A DNA stretch of 64,000 nt from CAVVYA01 sp963752345 (GTDB lineage Bacteria; Pseudomonadota; Alphaproteobacteria; SMXQ01), in assembly GCA_963752345.1 (NCBI GenBank), contig CAVVYA010000002.1:496001-560000 (forward strand), given 5' to 3'. A program made the position numbers and the translations under genes. How positions within the stretch are numbered: the stretch's first letter is position 1; the number at the start of each line of letters is the position of its first letter. The notes under the pieces are model-generated. The model made no database searches, had not been told where the DNA came from, and saw only the letters and a list, made by a program, of their open reading frames with translations. Positions 32,612-41,681 of the stretch are shown one piece after another.

Positions 32612-33770
32612 TCAGCCGAGTGTCGCGCCGGCCAATACGCCGAGGCCGTAGGTGACGGCTGCCGCGGCGTAGCCGATCAGCAATTGCCGCAAGGCGGAGA
32701 ACAGCGGATGGCGGCCGGTGAACAAGGTTGTGGCGCCGCCGATCAGCGCGAGCGCGATGCCGCTGAACACGACACTGGCGATCACGGCCGTGTTGCCCTG
32801 CCAGAAGAAGAAGGGAATGACGGGGAAGATGGCGCCGACGGCGAACAGCACGAAGGACGAAGCCGGCCGCTTCCCAGGGCGAGCCGCCGAGCTCCTGGGG
32901 ATCGATGCCGAGTTCCTCGCGCGCCAGGGTGTCGAGCGCGGTGTCCTTGTTGGTCAGCAAGCGCTCGGCGAGCGCGCGTGCCTGCGGCTCGTCGATGCCC
33001 TTCGAGCGGTAGATCAGCACCAGCTCTTCCTTTTCCTCTTCCGGCACTTCCATCAGCTCGGCGGCCTCGGTGGCGATCTGCTTTTCGTAGAGCTCGCGCG
33101 AGCTGGTGACCGAGAGCCATTCGCCCATCGCCATGGAGCAGGCGCCGGCCACCAGCCCGGCCAGTCCGGTGAGCAGGATGGTGTTGTCGGCCGCCGCCGC
33201 GCCGGCCACGCCCATGACCAGGCTGAGGTTGGACACCAATCCATCATTGGCGCCGAGCACGGCGGCGCGCAGCGCATTGCCGCTGCCGCCGCGATGGCGG
33301 CCTTCGAGCGTGGCGATGATCGAGCCGGATAGTCCGCGCCGACCCGCGGCTTCGCGCATGAGCAGCGCATGGGAGTGTTCGTCGGCGGGCAGGCCGGCTG
33401 CCCTGGCGTCCGCCTGATTGTCGTAGCTGGCGCTGTCGCGCGCTTCGGCTGCGGCAATCGTCGGCAGCACGAAGGCGGGGCCGAAGCGGCGCGCCAGCCA
33501 GGCCAGCATCCGGGCGCGCAATGTCGGCGACCGGCTGAAGCTCCCGCCGACCGCCGCCAGCCGTTTGCGCCAGAACGCGGCATGGGCCTGCTCGACCGCG
33601 GCGAGCCGGTGGAAGACCTCCGCCATCTCGGGATTCTGCTCGCTCTCGGCGAGCGCGGTATAGACCGCCGCGCCGTCGATCTCGCCTTGCAGGTTGGCGC
33701 GATAGCGCGGCGCCTCTTCCGGGTCCGGCACGGTCTTCGCTTCTGCGGTCACAGGGGTTTCGCTCGTCAC
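32612..33770 (-). CDS. mbfA: Ferritin-like/VIT1 fusion membrane protein (MbfA type)
   Basis: About 385 residues from GTG 33770. The N-terminal rubrerythrin/ferritin-like domain (about 20-165) supplies di-iron ligands such as LQGEIDGAAVYTAL and LAAVEQAHAAFWRK. The C-terminal VIT1/CCC1-type metal transporter starts near residue 190 (ALRAAVLGANDGLVSNLSLV), has its second helix AGACSMAMGEWLSVTSSRE and the cytosolic insert before the last helices. One indel near 32,865 shifts the frame; the other frame continues FVLFAVGAIFPVIPFFFWQG and ends at 32612. In rhizobia this fusion exports iron or manganese and protects against iron and peroxide stress. I see no convincing Irr box upstream. Confidence 0.88.
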
Positions 33771-33873
33771 GGCCGATCCTGTTCCAGGGTGGGCGCCGGC
33801 CAAGCCTATCGGTAAAACGCGGCCGGGGCGATGGAATCTGGAATCTGCCAGTGCCGCGCTGCGGTTGCCCGTG

Positions 33874-34173
33874 TCAACGACGTGGGATCGGCTCGCACGC
33901 CCATCCGTCGCCGTCACGATCGAGCTGCCGGCGGTAGCCCGGCTCCCCGATCCTGATCGGCGCCACACCGGCGGCGCGGGCTGCATCGCAGTTGGGGTAA
34001 TAGGCGGCGTGGAAATAGGCTGGACGCTCGATCGCGACCGCCGGGAGCCAGGGCACAAAATTGGCTAGTACCAGATAGAGCGCGGCCGCGCCGATAGCGG
34101 CGGGAATCCAGAAACTCGCGCCCCGGTGAGAGCGCCGGCCATGATGAAAGCGCAATCGCCCACGAGACATCAT
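33874..34173 (-). CDS. Membrane-anchored excalibur calcium-binding domain protein
   Basis: Small protein of 99 residues. A basic N-terminus is followed by one membrane helix (WIPAAIGAAALYLVLANFVP, about 22-41) and an extracytoplasmic excalibur domain with YYPNCDAARAAG and the DxDxDG-type ending LDRDGDGWACEP, whose two Cys probably form a disulfide. Such domains bind calcium and are often found near surface nucleases. The function of this stand-alone form is unknown. It lies 103 bp upstream of the mbfA-like gene on the same strand. Confidence 0.85.
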   Translation of the reverse strand: MMSRGRLRFHHGRRSHRGASFWIPAAIGAAALYLVLANFVPWLPAVAIERPAYFHAAYYPNCDAARAAGVAPIRIGEPGYRRQLDRDGDGWACEPIPRR

Positions 34174-34359
34174 CGGACCTCCTGGTTCCCGTCATCATGC
34201 GGCGCAGAGGGCTAATGGCGGCTTAACCGGCGTGTGCTGGCTCTACGTACATCGGGAGACCTATCCAGGGCAGCCTCTGTGGCTCCGGATGGTTAAGCGT
34301 GGTAGATGTTGGCGCGCCCGGGCGGCTGCCCGAGGCTGGAAATCGAGCCCTGAAGAGAC

Positions 34360-35401
34360 ATGACGAACACCGAGCGTGAGCAATTTCGGCGCCTGTCCGT
34401 TGCGCCGATGATGGACTGGACCGATCGCCACGAGCGGTTCTTCCTGCGCCTGATCAGCAGGCGCGCGCTGCTCTATACCGAGATGATCACCACCGGCGCC
34501 ATCCTGCACGGCGCGCGCGACCGGCTGCTCGCCTTTCATGCCGCGGAGCATCCGGTGGCGCTGCAGCTCGGCGGCTCGGATCCGAAGGCGCTGGCCGAAT
34601 GCGCGCGCATCGGCGCCGACCTCGGCTACGACGAGATCAATCTCAATGTCGGCTGCCCGAGCGACCGGGTGCAGACCGGCCGCTTCGGCGCCTGCCTGAT
34701 GCTCGAGCCCGAACTGGTGCGCGACGGCGTCGCCGCCATGCGCGCGGCGGTGTCCATTCCGGTGACGGTGAAACACCGCATCGGCGTCGACGCGCGCGAT
34801 TCCTACGACGATCTTTGCCGCTTCGTGGCGGTGGTGGCGGAAAGCGGCTGCACGGTGTTCACCGTGCATGCGCGCAAGGCCTGGCTGTCGGGCCTCAGCC
34901 CGAAGCAGAACCGCGAAATCCCGCCGCTGTCCTACGAAACCGTCTATCGCCTGAAGCGCGATTTTCCGCAGTTCACCATCGTGCTCAACGGCGGCGTGCG
35001 CTCGCTCGACGAGGCGGCGGAAGAGTTGCGCCAGGTCGACGGCGTGATGATCGGCCGCGCCGCCTACGAGACGCCCTATATGCTGGCCGAAGCCGACCGG
35101 CGCATCTTCGGCGACGCGGACGCGCCCATCCTGTCGCGCCGCGAGATCGTCGCGGCGTTCATGCCCTATGTGCGCGGCCGAACGCGCCACCGGCACCCAC
35201 CTGCGCCACATGACGCGCCATATCCTCGGCCTGTTCCAGGGCCTGCCCGGCGCGCGCGCCTGGCGCCGCACGCTGACCGAGGGCGCGGTCAAGGACGGCG
35301 CCGGTATCGAGGTGATCGAAGCGGCGCTCGCCTGCCTGCCGGAGGCGGCGCTCGATGCCCGCGCGGGCGATCCGGCCGATCGCGAGCGGTTGCGGGCTTA
35401 A
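34360..35401 (+). CDS. dusA: tRNA-dihydrouridine synthase (DusA)
   Basis: FMN-dependent enzyme reducing uridines in the tRNA D-loop, about 346 residues. The subfamily-specific start LSVAPMMDWTDRHERFFLRL marks DusA. The catalytic Cys is in INLNVGCPSDRVQTGRFGA, phosphate-binding residues in VKHRIGVDARDSYD and VLNGGVRSLDEA. One extra base near 35,180 shifts the frame; the other frame continues ERATGTHLRHMTRHILGLFQ, where the RHMTRH segment is typical, and ends at 35401. The end is 46 bp from a convergent lipoprotein gene. Confidence 0.93.
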
Positions 35402-35447
35402 GCTCCGCTCCGGGAGCTCGTCATGGCCCGGCTTGACGGATTAGGAA

Positions 35448-36230
35448 TTACCGTGCGTAGCGCTTCACGAAATCCTCCGAGGTCGAGGCGTAAGCCTTCT
35501 CCTTGAGGAGCGCGACCTGGGCCTGATCGGATGAGGCGCGGGTATAGTTGGCGCTGATCGCATCGTCCTGGTGATCGTCAGGGGTGAAGATTTCCCACTG
35601 CCCGGTCCTGGTGTCGATCACCGCGACCTTGAGCCGGATGCGCATGCGCTGCTCCTCGTCCGGAATCGCGCCGCCGATGAAGGGCACCCAGGAAACCGCC
35701 TTGGTGCCCATTTTCTCGCGCGCCAATTCCAGCACGCCCCAATAGGCCACGACCTTCTCATAGCCGCCCTTGGCCGCCGCCAGGCGCAATGTCATGGCGT
35801 AGCTGTTGGCTGAAGTCGAGGTTACCACCGGCCCGGCCACGCCCGGGCGGGCAACCGGCGAATTCGGCCGATCCGGCACGCCGGTGAAGCCGGCGACCGT
35901 ATAATATTTCTCGAAGGACTTGATCATCGGCGTGTCGGGAAACAGGGCGCCCGACTGCACAAGCAGGATCGAGGTACCCTTCTTCACGGTCAGCGGCTGC
36001 TTGTCGCTGAACGCCTTCTGGATGTCTTCCTCGGTGATCTTCCGATCGCGTTCGATGCCAAGAACGTCGAGTTCGCTCAACTCGCCCTGATAGAACGGAT
36101 TGGCGCCGGACGCGCGCCCATAGGTGGAATCCGGCCGATAGCCCGAATTGGAAATCGAGCGTGTTTCACAACCTGCGAGGAGCACCAGAACGCCGATAAG
36201 CGCCGCGCCGACAAGGCTACGAATGGTCAT
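35448..36230 (-). CDS. Putative lipoprotein of unknown function
   Basis: 260 residues from ATG 36230, which has a very strong GGAGGTTGCC just upstream. The N-terminus is a lipoprotein signal, LVGAALIGVLVLLAGC, with the lipobox LAGC (Cys about residue 21). The mature protein has no repeats or known motif I can name; segments such as ERDRKITEEDIQKAF and WVPFIGGAIPDEEQRMRI suggest a globular envelope protein. It is monocistronic. No function can be assigned. Confidence 0.8.
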   Translation of the reverse strand: MTIRSLVGAALIGVLVLLAGCETRSISNSGYRPDSTYGRASGANPFYQGELSELDVLGIERDRKITEEDIQKAFSDKQPLTVKKGTSILLVQSGALFPDTPMIKSFEKYYTVAGFTGVPDRPNSPVARPGVAGPVVTSTSANSYAMTLRLAAAKGGYEKVVAYWGVLELAREKMGTKAVSWVPFIGGAIPDEEQRMRIRLKVAVIDTRTGQWEIFTPDDHQDDAISANYTRASSDQAQVALLKEKAYASTSEDFVKRYAR

Positions 36231-36504
36231 GGCAACCTCCGAAATGGCACTCAAATCGGGCCGGAGCCTAGCTTGGCCATACGAAGCGTATGCTGTGACA
36301 TCTCTGCGACAAAACAGGACGTGAGGAAATGCTGGTCAACGTGAGGACGATTTCCGCTATCCTTCGGCGCTGTAGCCAGCCCGGCGGAGCGGTCCTATAA
36401 TGTCGCCCGTCGCCGCCTTTTTCGCACGGCGCCTTATTCCCCATCACGCGCGCGCTTTGACGATTCGTATGGTTTGACGTCGCCCTCCAACCCAGGAGGA
36501 AGCC

Positions 36505-36819
36505 ATGAGAATCCTCGCGTTCCTGTCGCTGTTATGCTGTTTCGTCCTGCCCGACACGTCGCGCGCCGAGCAACCGGGCTCATTGCCCTGCGTCGGCCTG
36601 TGCGTCACCGTCGAGCAGGCGGCCGACGAAGCGTTTCGCGCTGTCAGCGCCCTGGAATGCGGCCCCGGCGCGCTGGCGTGCCGGGGTAGCGGCGTGTTGC
36701 TGATCGAGGGCCGGATGGTGCCGGTCGTCATCGCCGGCCGATTGGCGCGCGGATCGCTGGGGCTGCAGATGCGCGGCGAAACCGAATCCTTGGGTACGGC
36801 GATACGGATTTCTTCCTGA
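36505..36819 (+). CDS. Small exported protein, unknown
   Basis: 104 residues with AGGAGG six bases before the ATG. A signal peptide is clear (MRILAFLSLLCCFVLPDTSRAEQ), with likely cleavage after SRA. The mature part of about 83 residues has four Cys (LPCVGLC, ALECGPGALAC) that could pair in the periplasm. No known family is recognised. Its 3' end faces the higA gene. Confidence 0.6.
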   Translation: MRILAFLSLLCCFVLPDTSRAEQPGSLPCVGLCVTVEQAADEAFRAVSALECGPGALACRGSGVLLIEGRMVPVVIAGRLARGSLGLQMRGETESLGTAIRISS

Positions 36820-36883
36820 TGTCGCTTCGGCCGGTCGCTCATCGGCAGGAGCCGTTCCGGAGTCGCACCAGCCGCGACTTTGT

Positions 36884-37175
36884 CTAGGCCGCTTTGGCGG
36901 TTGGAGATGCGCTTGAGTTCGTGGGCCAATTCGCGCTTGGCGATGGCAAGGTCATAATTGGTCTGCATAGCCATCCAAAGGTCCGGGCCATTGCCGCAGA
37001 ACTTGCCGAGCCGCAGCGCCATCTCGGGCGTGACCGGCGCCTTCTCCGCTAAAATCTTGTGAAGGGTCTGTCGCGATATACCGAGGGCTTTGGCGACCCT
37101 GGTCACCGGCATGCCAAGCGCCGGCAGCACGTCCTCTCGCAGAAGCGCGCCGGGGTGGGTTGGAATACGCGTCAT
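36884..37175 (-). CDS. higA: HigA-family antitoxin
   Basis: XRE-type DNA-binding antitoxin, about 97 residues from ATG 37175. The helix-turn-helix is plain: VTRVAKALGISRQTLHKILA, preceded by the HigA start HPGALLREDVLPALGMP. As written the frame runs on far past normal length, antisense to the small exported gene. Removing one G from AGCGGCCTAG gives a TAG stop at 36884-36886 after KRISNRQS, the normal length, so I take that as the true end. It neutralises the toxin encoded 41 bp upstream and represses the pair. Confidence 0.85.
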
Positions 37176-37216
37176 GATGTGATGTCCTTCTCTCGTGCTC
37201 GGCTCTCTTACGTCGC

Positions 37217-37492
37217 CTAATGGTACTGCTCTAAATCCACGTCGGTCGCGCTATCGTCCTGCCATCCGAACGTTATGCACCAAGGGCCGTTCACATGAAC
37301 GGAGTAGCGGACAGGCCTGCCTCTGAGCGGATGAAAATCGAAGCCTGGAATATTCACATCCCGAGGGAGTTTTGCCGCCTTCAAAGCGTCAAGCCGCCGG
37401 ATGGCGCGTTTTTGCAGGTCGGGCGCGACCTTCCGGCTTTCCCCGGTTTCGAAGAGCTCCTTCAGGCCCTTGTGTCGGAAGTTCTTTAGCAA
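37217..37492 (-). CDS. higB: HigB-type toxin (RelE/ParE fold)
   Basis: Ribosome-dependent mRNA interferase, 91 residues. It begins LKNFRHKGLKELFETG, the usual opening of HigB; the start codon appears to be TTG 37492. Basic and aromatic residues expected around the active face are in RRLDALKAAKLPRDV, LRGRPVRYSVHVNGPWCITF and the final DVDLEQYH. It precedes the antitoxin gene, the typical higB-higA order. An inverted repeat just upstream probably serves as operator. Confidence 0.9.
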   Translation of the reverse strand: MLKNFRHKGLKELFETGESRKVAPDLQKRAIRRLDALKAAKLPRDVNIPGFDFHPLRGRPVRYSVHVNGPWCITFGWQDDSATDVDLEQYH

Positions 37493-37503
37493 AGCCGATC
37501 GAG

Positions 37504-37542
37504 TGTAAACTATAACGTGACACTGCCAAGCATAGGTTTACA
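37504..37542 (-). promoter_or_regulatory. Inverted repeat upstream of higBA (likely HigA operator)
   Basis: TGTAAAC (37504-37510) and GTTTACA (37536-37542) form a perfect inverted repeat with a 25-bp spacer, about 12-50 bp before the higB start. The region is AT-richer than its surroundings and contains a TATAGT -10 candidate on the minus strand (37509-37514). Autorepression by HigA would act here. Confidence 0.55.
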
Positions 37543-37607
37543 TGGTACGCACGCGGCGCGGCATCCTCAGGCGGGCGCACGCGGCCGACGGCCAGGCTTG
37601 GGCGGCG

Positions 37608-37651
37608 CAAACAAAAAACCCCCGGAAAATCGTCCGGGGGTTTTTTGTTTG
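37608..37651. terminator. Bidirectional terminator after the suf operon
   Basis: Perfect 19-bp inverted repeat, arms 37608-37626 and 37633-37651 with a 6-base loop. The core is CCCCCGGA/TCCGGGGG flanked by A6 and T6 runs, so it terminates in both directions. It lies 24 bp after the sufA stop and isolates the suf operon from higBA. Confidence 0.95.
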
Positions 37652-37674
37652 AGGACGTCAAACTGAGCGGTGTC

Positions 37675-38100
37675 TTAAACCGTGAAGCTTTCGCCGCAGC
37701 CGCAGCGGCCTTTTTCGTTCGGGTTCTTGAACACGAAACCGGACTTCAGCTTCTCCTGCACATAGTCGATCTCGGTGCCGAAGATGAACAGCGCGGCCTT
37801 GGGGTCGATGATGATGGTGACGCCCTTGTCCTCGACCACCTCGTCGTGCGGGCCGATTTCCGTGGCGTAGTCGAGCACGTAGGAATTGCCCGAGCAGCCC
37901 TTGGGCGCGACGCCGATCTTGAGGCCCTTCACGCTGCCGTCGCCCTTGGCGAGGATCGAGCGCACGCGCTCGGCGGCCGCGTCGGTCAGCTTGACCGGCG
38001 AGATCTTGGGACGCAGCGGCTTGCGCGCCACGGGATTGCTGGGCGCGGGACTGGTCGCCGCGGGGCTGCCGGTCTGGGGATTGCCGTCCTGAATGCTCAT
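37675..38100 (-). CDS. sufA: A-type Fe-S cluster carrier/insertion protein (SufA/ErpA-like)
   Basis: 141 residues. The three conserved cluster Cys are present, in APKGCSGNSYVLDYA and in the C-terminal GRCGCGESF. The first 35 residues form a Pro/Ser/Ala-rich extension (TGSPAATSPAPSNPV) longer than in the usual 105-120 residue family and probably unstructured. It is the last gene of the iscR-suf operon and delivers clusters from the SufBCD scaffold to apo-proteins. Confidence 0.92.
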   Translation of the reverse strand: MSIQDGNPQTGSPAATSPAPSNPVARKPLRPKISPVKLTDAAAERVRSILAKGDGSVKGLKIGVAPKGCSGNSYVLDYATEIGPHDEVVEDKGVTIIIDPKAALFIFGTEIDYVQEKLKSGFVFKNPNEKGRCGCGESFTV

Positions 38101-38123
38101 GACCCGTATCCTACCATGGAAAG

Positions 38124-38555
38124 TTAAAGCCAGCCTAACTCGAGCTTCGCCGCTTCGGACATGCGTTCCGGCGTCCACGCCGGCTCCCACACCAGGTTGA
38201 CGTGGGCCTTCTTGACCCCTTCGACGGCGGCGACCTTGTCCTGCACCTCGCCCGGCAGGCTGCCGGCGACGGGGCAGTTCGGCGTCGTCAGCGTCATGGT
38301 GATGGTGACTTCGCCGTCCTGCGCCACGTCGACCTCGTAGACCAGGCCGAGCTCATAGATGTTCACCGGAATCTCCGGGTCGAACACCGTGGTCAGCGCC
38401 TCGACCACCTTGTCCTGCAGCGAGGCGCCGTCGCCGTGCTCGGTCGCGCTCAACGAAGGGCTCGGCGCGCCGGCGTCCGTCGCGGTCTCCGCAACGGGGG
38501 CGGGCGCCGGAGTCGTGGGCGCGTCCGTCGTGGCGGTGCTGGTTTCGTCGTTCAT
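38124..38555 (-). CDS. sufT: SUF system Fe-S assembly factor (SufT/DUF59)
   Basis: MIP18-like domain protein of 143 residues. The domain (about 45-140) shows VFDPEIPVNIYELGLVYEV and LTTPNCPVAGSLPGEVQDKV with the conserved Cys. The first 45 residues are a low-complexity Thr/Pro/Ala tail similar in style to that of the SufA product next door. SufT helps maturation of Fe-S proteins in other bacteria. It sits between sufU and sufA in the operon, 6 bp from sufU. Confidence 0.9.
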   Translation of the reverse strand: MNDETSTATTDAPTTPAPAPVAETATDAGAPSPSLSATEHGDGASLQDKVVEALTTVFDPEIPVNIYELGLVYEVDVAQDGEVTITMTLTTPNCPVAGSLPGEVQDKVAAVEGVKKAHVNLVWEPAWTPERMSEAAKLELGWL

Positions 38556-38561
38556 ACTCGC

Positions 38562-39024
38562 TTACTCCGTCACCACTTGCTCGCGGCGGTCTTCGGTCGC
38601 CGCGATGAAGGTATGCCAGGCGAGTGTCGCGCATTTCACCCGCATGGGGAATTCGCGCACACCCGACAGGGCTTCCAAACGATCCAGATCGATGCCGTCC
38701 GCACCGTCCAGATCCTCGTCTTCGCCGGTCACCACGCCGTGAAACTTGTCGAACAGCGTCTTGGCCTCGGCCAGCGTCTTGCCCTTCAGCATCTCGGTCA
38801 TGATCGAGGCGGAGGCCATCGAAATGGCGCAACCCGAGCCTTCGAACGTGACCTCCTTCACCCGGCTCGTCCGCGCCGAGGTTGAGGTAGATGGTCACCC
38901 GGTCGCCGCACAGCGGATTATGGCCCTTGGCCGTATGGTTGACCTCGCTGGGCTTGCCGAAATTCCGCGGCTTCTTCGAATGGTCCAGGATGACTTCCTG
39001 GTAAAGGTCGCGCAAATCCGACAT
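38562..39024 (-). CDS. sufU: SufU-type sulfur-transfer/scaffold protein
   Basis: About 153 residues. The N-terminus DLYQEVILDHSKKPRNFGK and first Cys motif HNPLCGDRVTIYL are typical; the second and third Cys are in FEGSGCAISMASASI and RVKCATLAWH. The spacing matches SufU, with the longer region between Cys 2 and Cys 3, not IscU. One extra G near 38,868 (DEPVKEVTFEGSG) shifts the frame. The ATG overlaps the sufS stop by one base (TGATG), so the two are coupled: SufU takes persulfide sulfur from SufS. Confidence 0.92.
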
Positions 39025-40289
39025 CAGCCGAAAATCTCCCGTACTTTCATCAGGCCCTTGGCCAGGGCCTCCATCTCTTCGCGGGTCGAATAGAGGCCGA
39101 GCGAGGCGCGCACCGTGCCGGGAATGCCGAAGAAGGCCATGACCGGCTCGGCGCAATGGTGGCCGGCGCGCACCGCGATGCCCTCCTGATCCAATATGGT
39201 GCCGATGTCGTGCGGATGCACCCCCTCGAACACGAAGGACAGCACGGCGACCTTGTCGCGCGCGGTGCCGATCAGCCTGAGGCCGGGCACTTCGGCCAGC
39301 CGCTCGGCGCCATAGGCCAGCACGTCGGCCTCGTGCGCCTCGATGGCGTCCCACGGCAGGGTCGACAGCCAATCGAGCCCGGCGCCCATGGCGATGGTAT
39401 CGGCGATCGACGGCGTGCCGGCTTCGAACTTATAGGGCGTGTCGTTGTATTCGGTGCGCTCGAAGGTCACCGACTTGATCATGTCGCCGCCGCCCTGCCA
39501 GGGCGGCATGGCGTCGAGCAGCGCCTTCTTGCCATAGAGCGCGCCGGTGCCGGTCGGGCCATAGAGCTTGTGGCCGGAGAAGGCATAGAAGTCGCAGTCG
39601 AGCGCCTGCAGGTCGACCCGCATATGGGGCGCGCCCTGGGCGCCGTCGACCAGCACCTTGGCGCCCTTGGCGTGTGCCAGGCGGATGATCTCCTGGAGGG
39701 GGAGCAGGGTGCCGAGCGCGTTGGAGACCTGGGCGACCGCCACCAGCTTGGTGCGTTCGGTCAGCAGCTTCTCGAATTCCTCGAAGATCAGTTCGCCGCG
39801 CTGGTCGATCGGCGCCACCTTGAGCACCACGCCGATATCGTCGCGCAGCATCTGCCACGGCACGATGTTCGAATGGTGCTCGAGCCCGGTGATGAGGATC
39901 TCGTCGCCCTTCTTGAGGAAGGCGCGGCCGTAGCTGTTGGCCACCAGGTTGATGGCTTCCGTGGTGCCGCGCAGGAAGACGAATTCCTTCTCGCTCCTGG
40001 CATTGAAGTAGCGCTGCAGCTTCTTGCGCACGCCTTCGTATTTCTGGGTCGCCACCTCGCTCAGGCGATAGACGCCGCGATGGACGTTGGCATAGTCGTG
40101 CTCGTAGGTCTGGCGCAGGGACTCGATCACCACCCGCGGCTTCTGGGCGCTGGCGGCGCTGTCGAGGAAGACGAGCGGCTTGCCGTGCACCTGGGTGCCG
40201 AGAATCGGGAATTCGCGGCGCAGCGCGGCGACGTCGTAGGCCGGCCGGTTGGCGCGCTCGGTTGCGGCATTCATCGGGCGGGGGGTCAT
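39024..40289 (-). CDS. sufS: Cysteine desulfurase SufS
   Basis: PLP enzyme of 421 residues that takes sulfur from cysteine for cluster building; intact. The PLP-binding Lys is in FSGHKLYGPTGTGAL, the pyridine-facing Asp in VLVDGAQGAPH, and the catalytic Cys in RAGHHCAEPVMAFF near residue 370, as in group II desulfurases. The start is ATG 40289, which overlaps the sufD stop (ATGA); a second Met is five codons in. It is central in the suf operon. Confidence 0.96.
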   Translation of the reverse strand: MTPRPMNAATERANRPAYDVAALRREFPILGTQVHGKPLVFLDSAASAQKPRVVIESLRQTYEHDYANVHRGVYRLSEVATQKYEGVRKKLQRYFNARSEKEFVFLRGTTEAINLVANSYGRAFLKKGDEILITGLEHHSNIVPWQMLRDDIGVVLKVAPIDQRGELIFEEFEKLLTERTKLVAVAQVSNALGTLLPLQEIIRLAHAKGAKVLVDGAQGAPHMRVDLQALDCDFYAFSGHKLYGPTGTGALYGKKALLDAMPPWQGGGDMIKSVTFERTEYNDTPYKFEAGTPSIADTIAMGAGLDWLSTLPWDAIEAHEADVLAYGAERLAEVPGLRLIGTARDKVAVLSFVFEGVHPHDIGTILDQEGIAVRAGHHCAEPVMAFFGIPGTVRASLGLYSTREEMEALAKGLMKVREIFG

Positions 40290-41659
40290 GGAGGGTTGAT
40301 CCCTTCTTCTTCGAGCCAGTGCGCGAAGGCATTGCGGAAATGGGCGTGCACCGGCTCGTCCTTGATGCTGTCGATCAGTTCGCAGATGAAGGCCTGGATG
40401 AGCAGGGCGCGCGCGTCGGATTCGCCGATGCCGCGGGCGCGCAGGTAGAACAGCGGCTCGCGGTCGAGATCGCCGACCGTCGCGCCATGGGCGCATTTCA
40501 CGTCGTCGGCGAGGATTTCCAGCTCCGGCTTGGTGTCGGCGACGGCACCGTCCGACAGCAGCAGGTTGCGGTTCTGCTGCTGGGCGTCGGTCTTCTGGGC
40601 GCCTTGGGCGACATGGATGCGGCCGAGGAAGGCGCCATGGGCGCGCTCGTCGAACACGCCCTTGTAGAGCTCGCTCAACCTGGTGCCGACGGCGCGATGC
40701 TCCAGGTCGGTGCGCTGCGCCTGATGCTGATGGCCGCGGCCGAGATAGGCGCCATTGAGCGTCGCGGCCGCGCGGTCGCCGAGCAGACGGGCGCGCACTT
40801 CATGGCGCGCGATATTGCCGCCGGTCGCCAGCACGAAGCTTTCGTAGGTCGCGTCCTGCCGCAGCGCGACGTCCGACAGCGACGTGTGGAAGCCGTCGAG
40901 GCTTTCGGTCTGCAGCTTGAAATGATGGATCGTGGCGCCGGGCGCGGCGGAGACCTGCGTCACCGCGTTGGCCCAGTAGGCGCCGCCGCCGAGCGCGGCA
41001 TAGCCCTCGACCACCGTGGCGGATGCGCCGTCCTCGGCGATGATCAGGTTGCGCAGATGGGACGCCGGCGTGGCACCGTTGTCGGCGGCCGTCAGGAACA
41101 GCAGGTGCAGCGGCTGGGTCAGCTTGGCGTCCGTCGCCAGATGCAGCACGGCGCCGTCGGTGGCGAGCGCGATGTTCAGGTTGGCCAGCGACTGCGCCGG
41201 GTCGGCATCCGGTCCGGCGATGTGCGCCTGCACCAGCGCCGGATCGTCGCGCAGCGCTTCGGCGAGGCTCATGATGCGCACGCCGGCGGGCAGGGCGCTG
41301 GCGTCCTCGAGCTGCGGATCGGACAGATCCGGGCGGAAGCGGCCGTCGACGAAGACCATCAGCAGCTCGCACATGCCGGCGAGCCGGAAGCGGGCGAGCT
41401 GGGCGGGCGACACATCGACCGGCCGGTCCTCGGCGACATGGAAGCTCTGCGCGGTCAGGCGCGAGAGATTGGTGAACTTCCAGGCTTCGAGCCTCGTGGT
41501 CGGGAAGCCCTGGCTCTGGAAGCGGGCGATCGCCGCGTCGCGCAGGCTGGTGAGCCACGGCAGGTTGGTGCCGGGCAGCGCGCGGCGCAGCGCGGCATAC
41601 TGCTCGACATAGGCCTCGACCGGGCCGAACTGGGGTTTGAGGGCGACGGCGGCGGTCAT
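40286..41659 (-). CDS. sufD: Fe-S cluster assembly protein SufD
   Basis: 457 residues, intact. Beta-helix protein that pairs with SufB in the SufBC2D scaffold. Characteristic parts are RLEAWKFTNLSRLTA near residue 60, the central repeat region, and the C-terminal CAHGATVGDLDREPLFYLRA and GIGESDARALLIQAF, which contacts SufC. It lies between sufC (22 bp upstream) and sufS (4-bp overlap). Confidence 0.95.
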   Translation of the reverse strand: MTAAVALKPQFGPVEAYVEQYAALRRALPGTNLPWLTSLRDAAIARFQSQGFPTTRLEAWKFTNLSRLTAQSFHVAEDRPVDVSPAQLARFRLAGMCELLMVFVDGRFRPDLSDPQLEDASALPAGVRIMSLAEALRDDPALVQAHIAGPDADPAQSLANLNIALATDGAVLHLATDAKLTQPLHLLFLTAADNGATPASHLRNLIIAEDGASATVVEGYAALGGGAYWANAVTQVSAAPGATIHHFKLQTESLDGFHTSLSDVALRQDATYESFVLATGGNIARHEVRARLLGDRAAATLNGAYLGRGHQHQAQRTDLEHRAVGTRLSELYKGVFDERAHGAFLGRIHVAQGAQKTDAQQQNRNLLLSDGAVADTKPELEILADDVKCAHGATVGDLDREPLFYLRARGIGESDARALLIQAFICELIDSIKDEPVHAHFRNAFAHWLEEEGINPP

Positions 41660-41681
41660 GGTTGACTCGTCATGTCCTGGT

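Noticed and set aside
36444..37175. A 243-residue XRE protein in place of HigA
   Set aside because: The extra 145 residues lie antisense to a gene with a good signal peptide and ribosome-binding site, and a single extra G hides a stop exactly where HigA proteins end.
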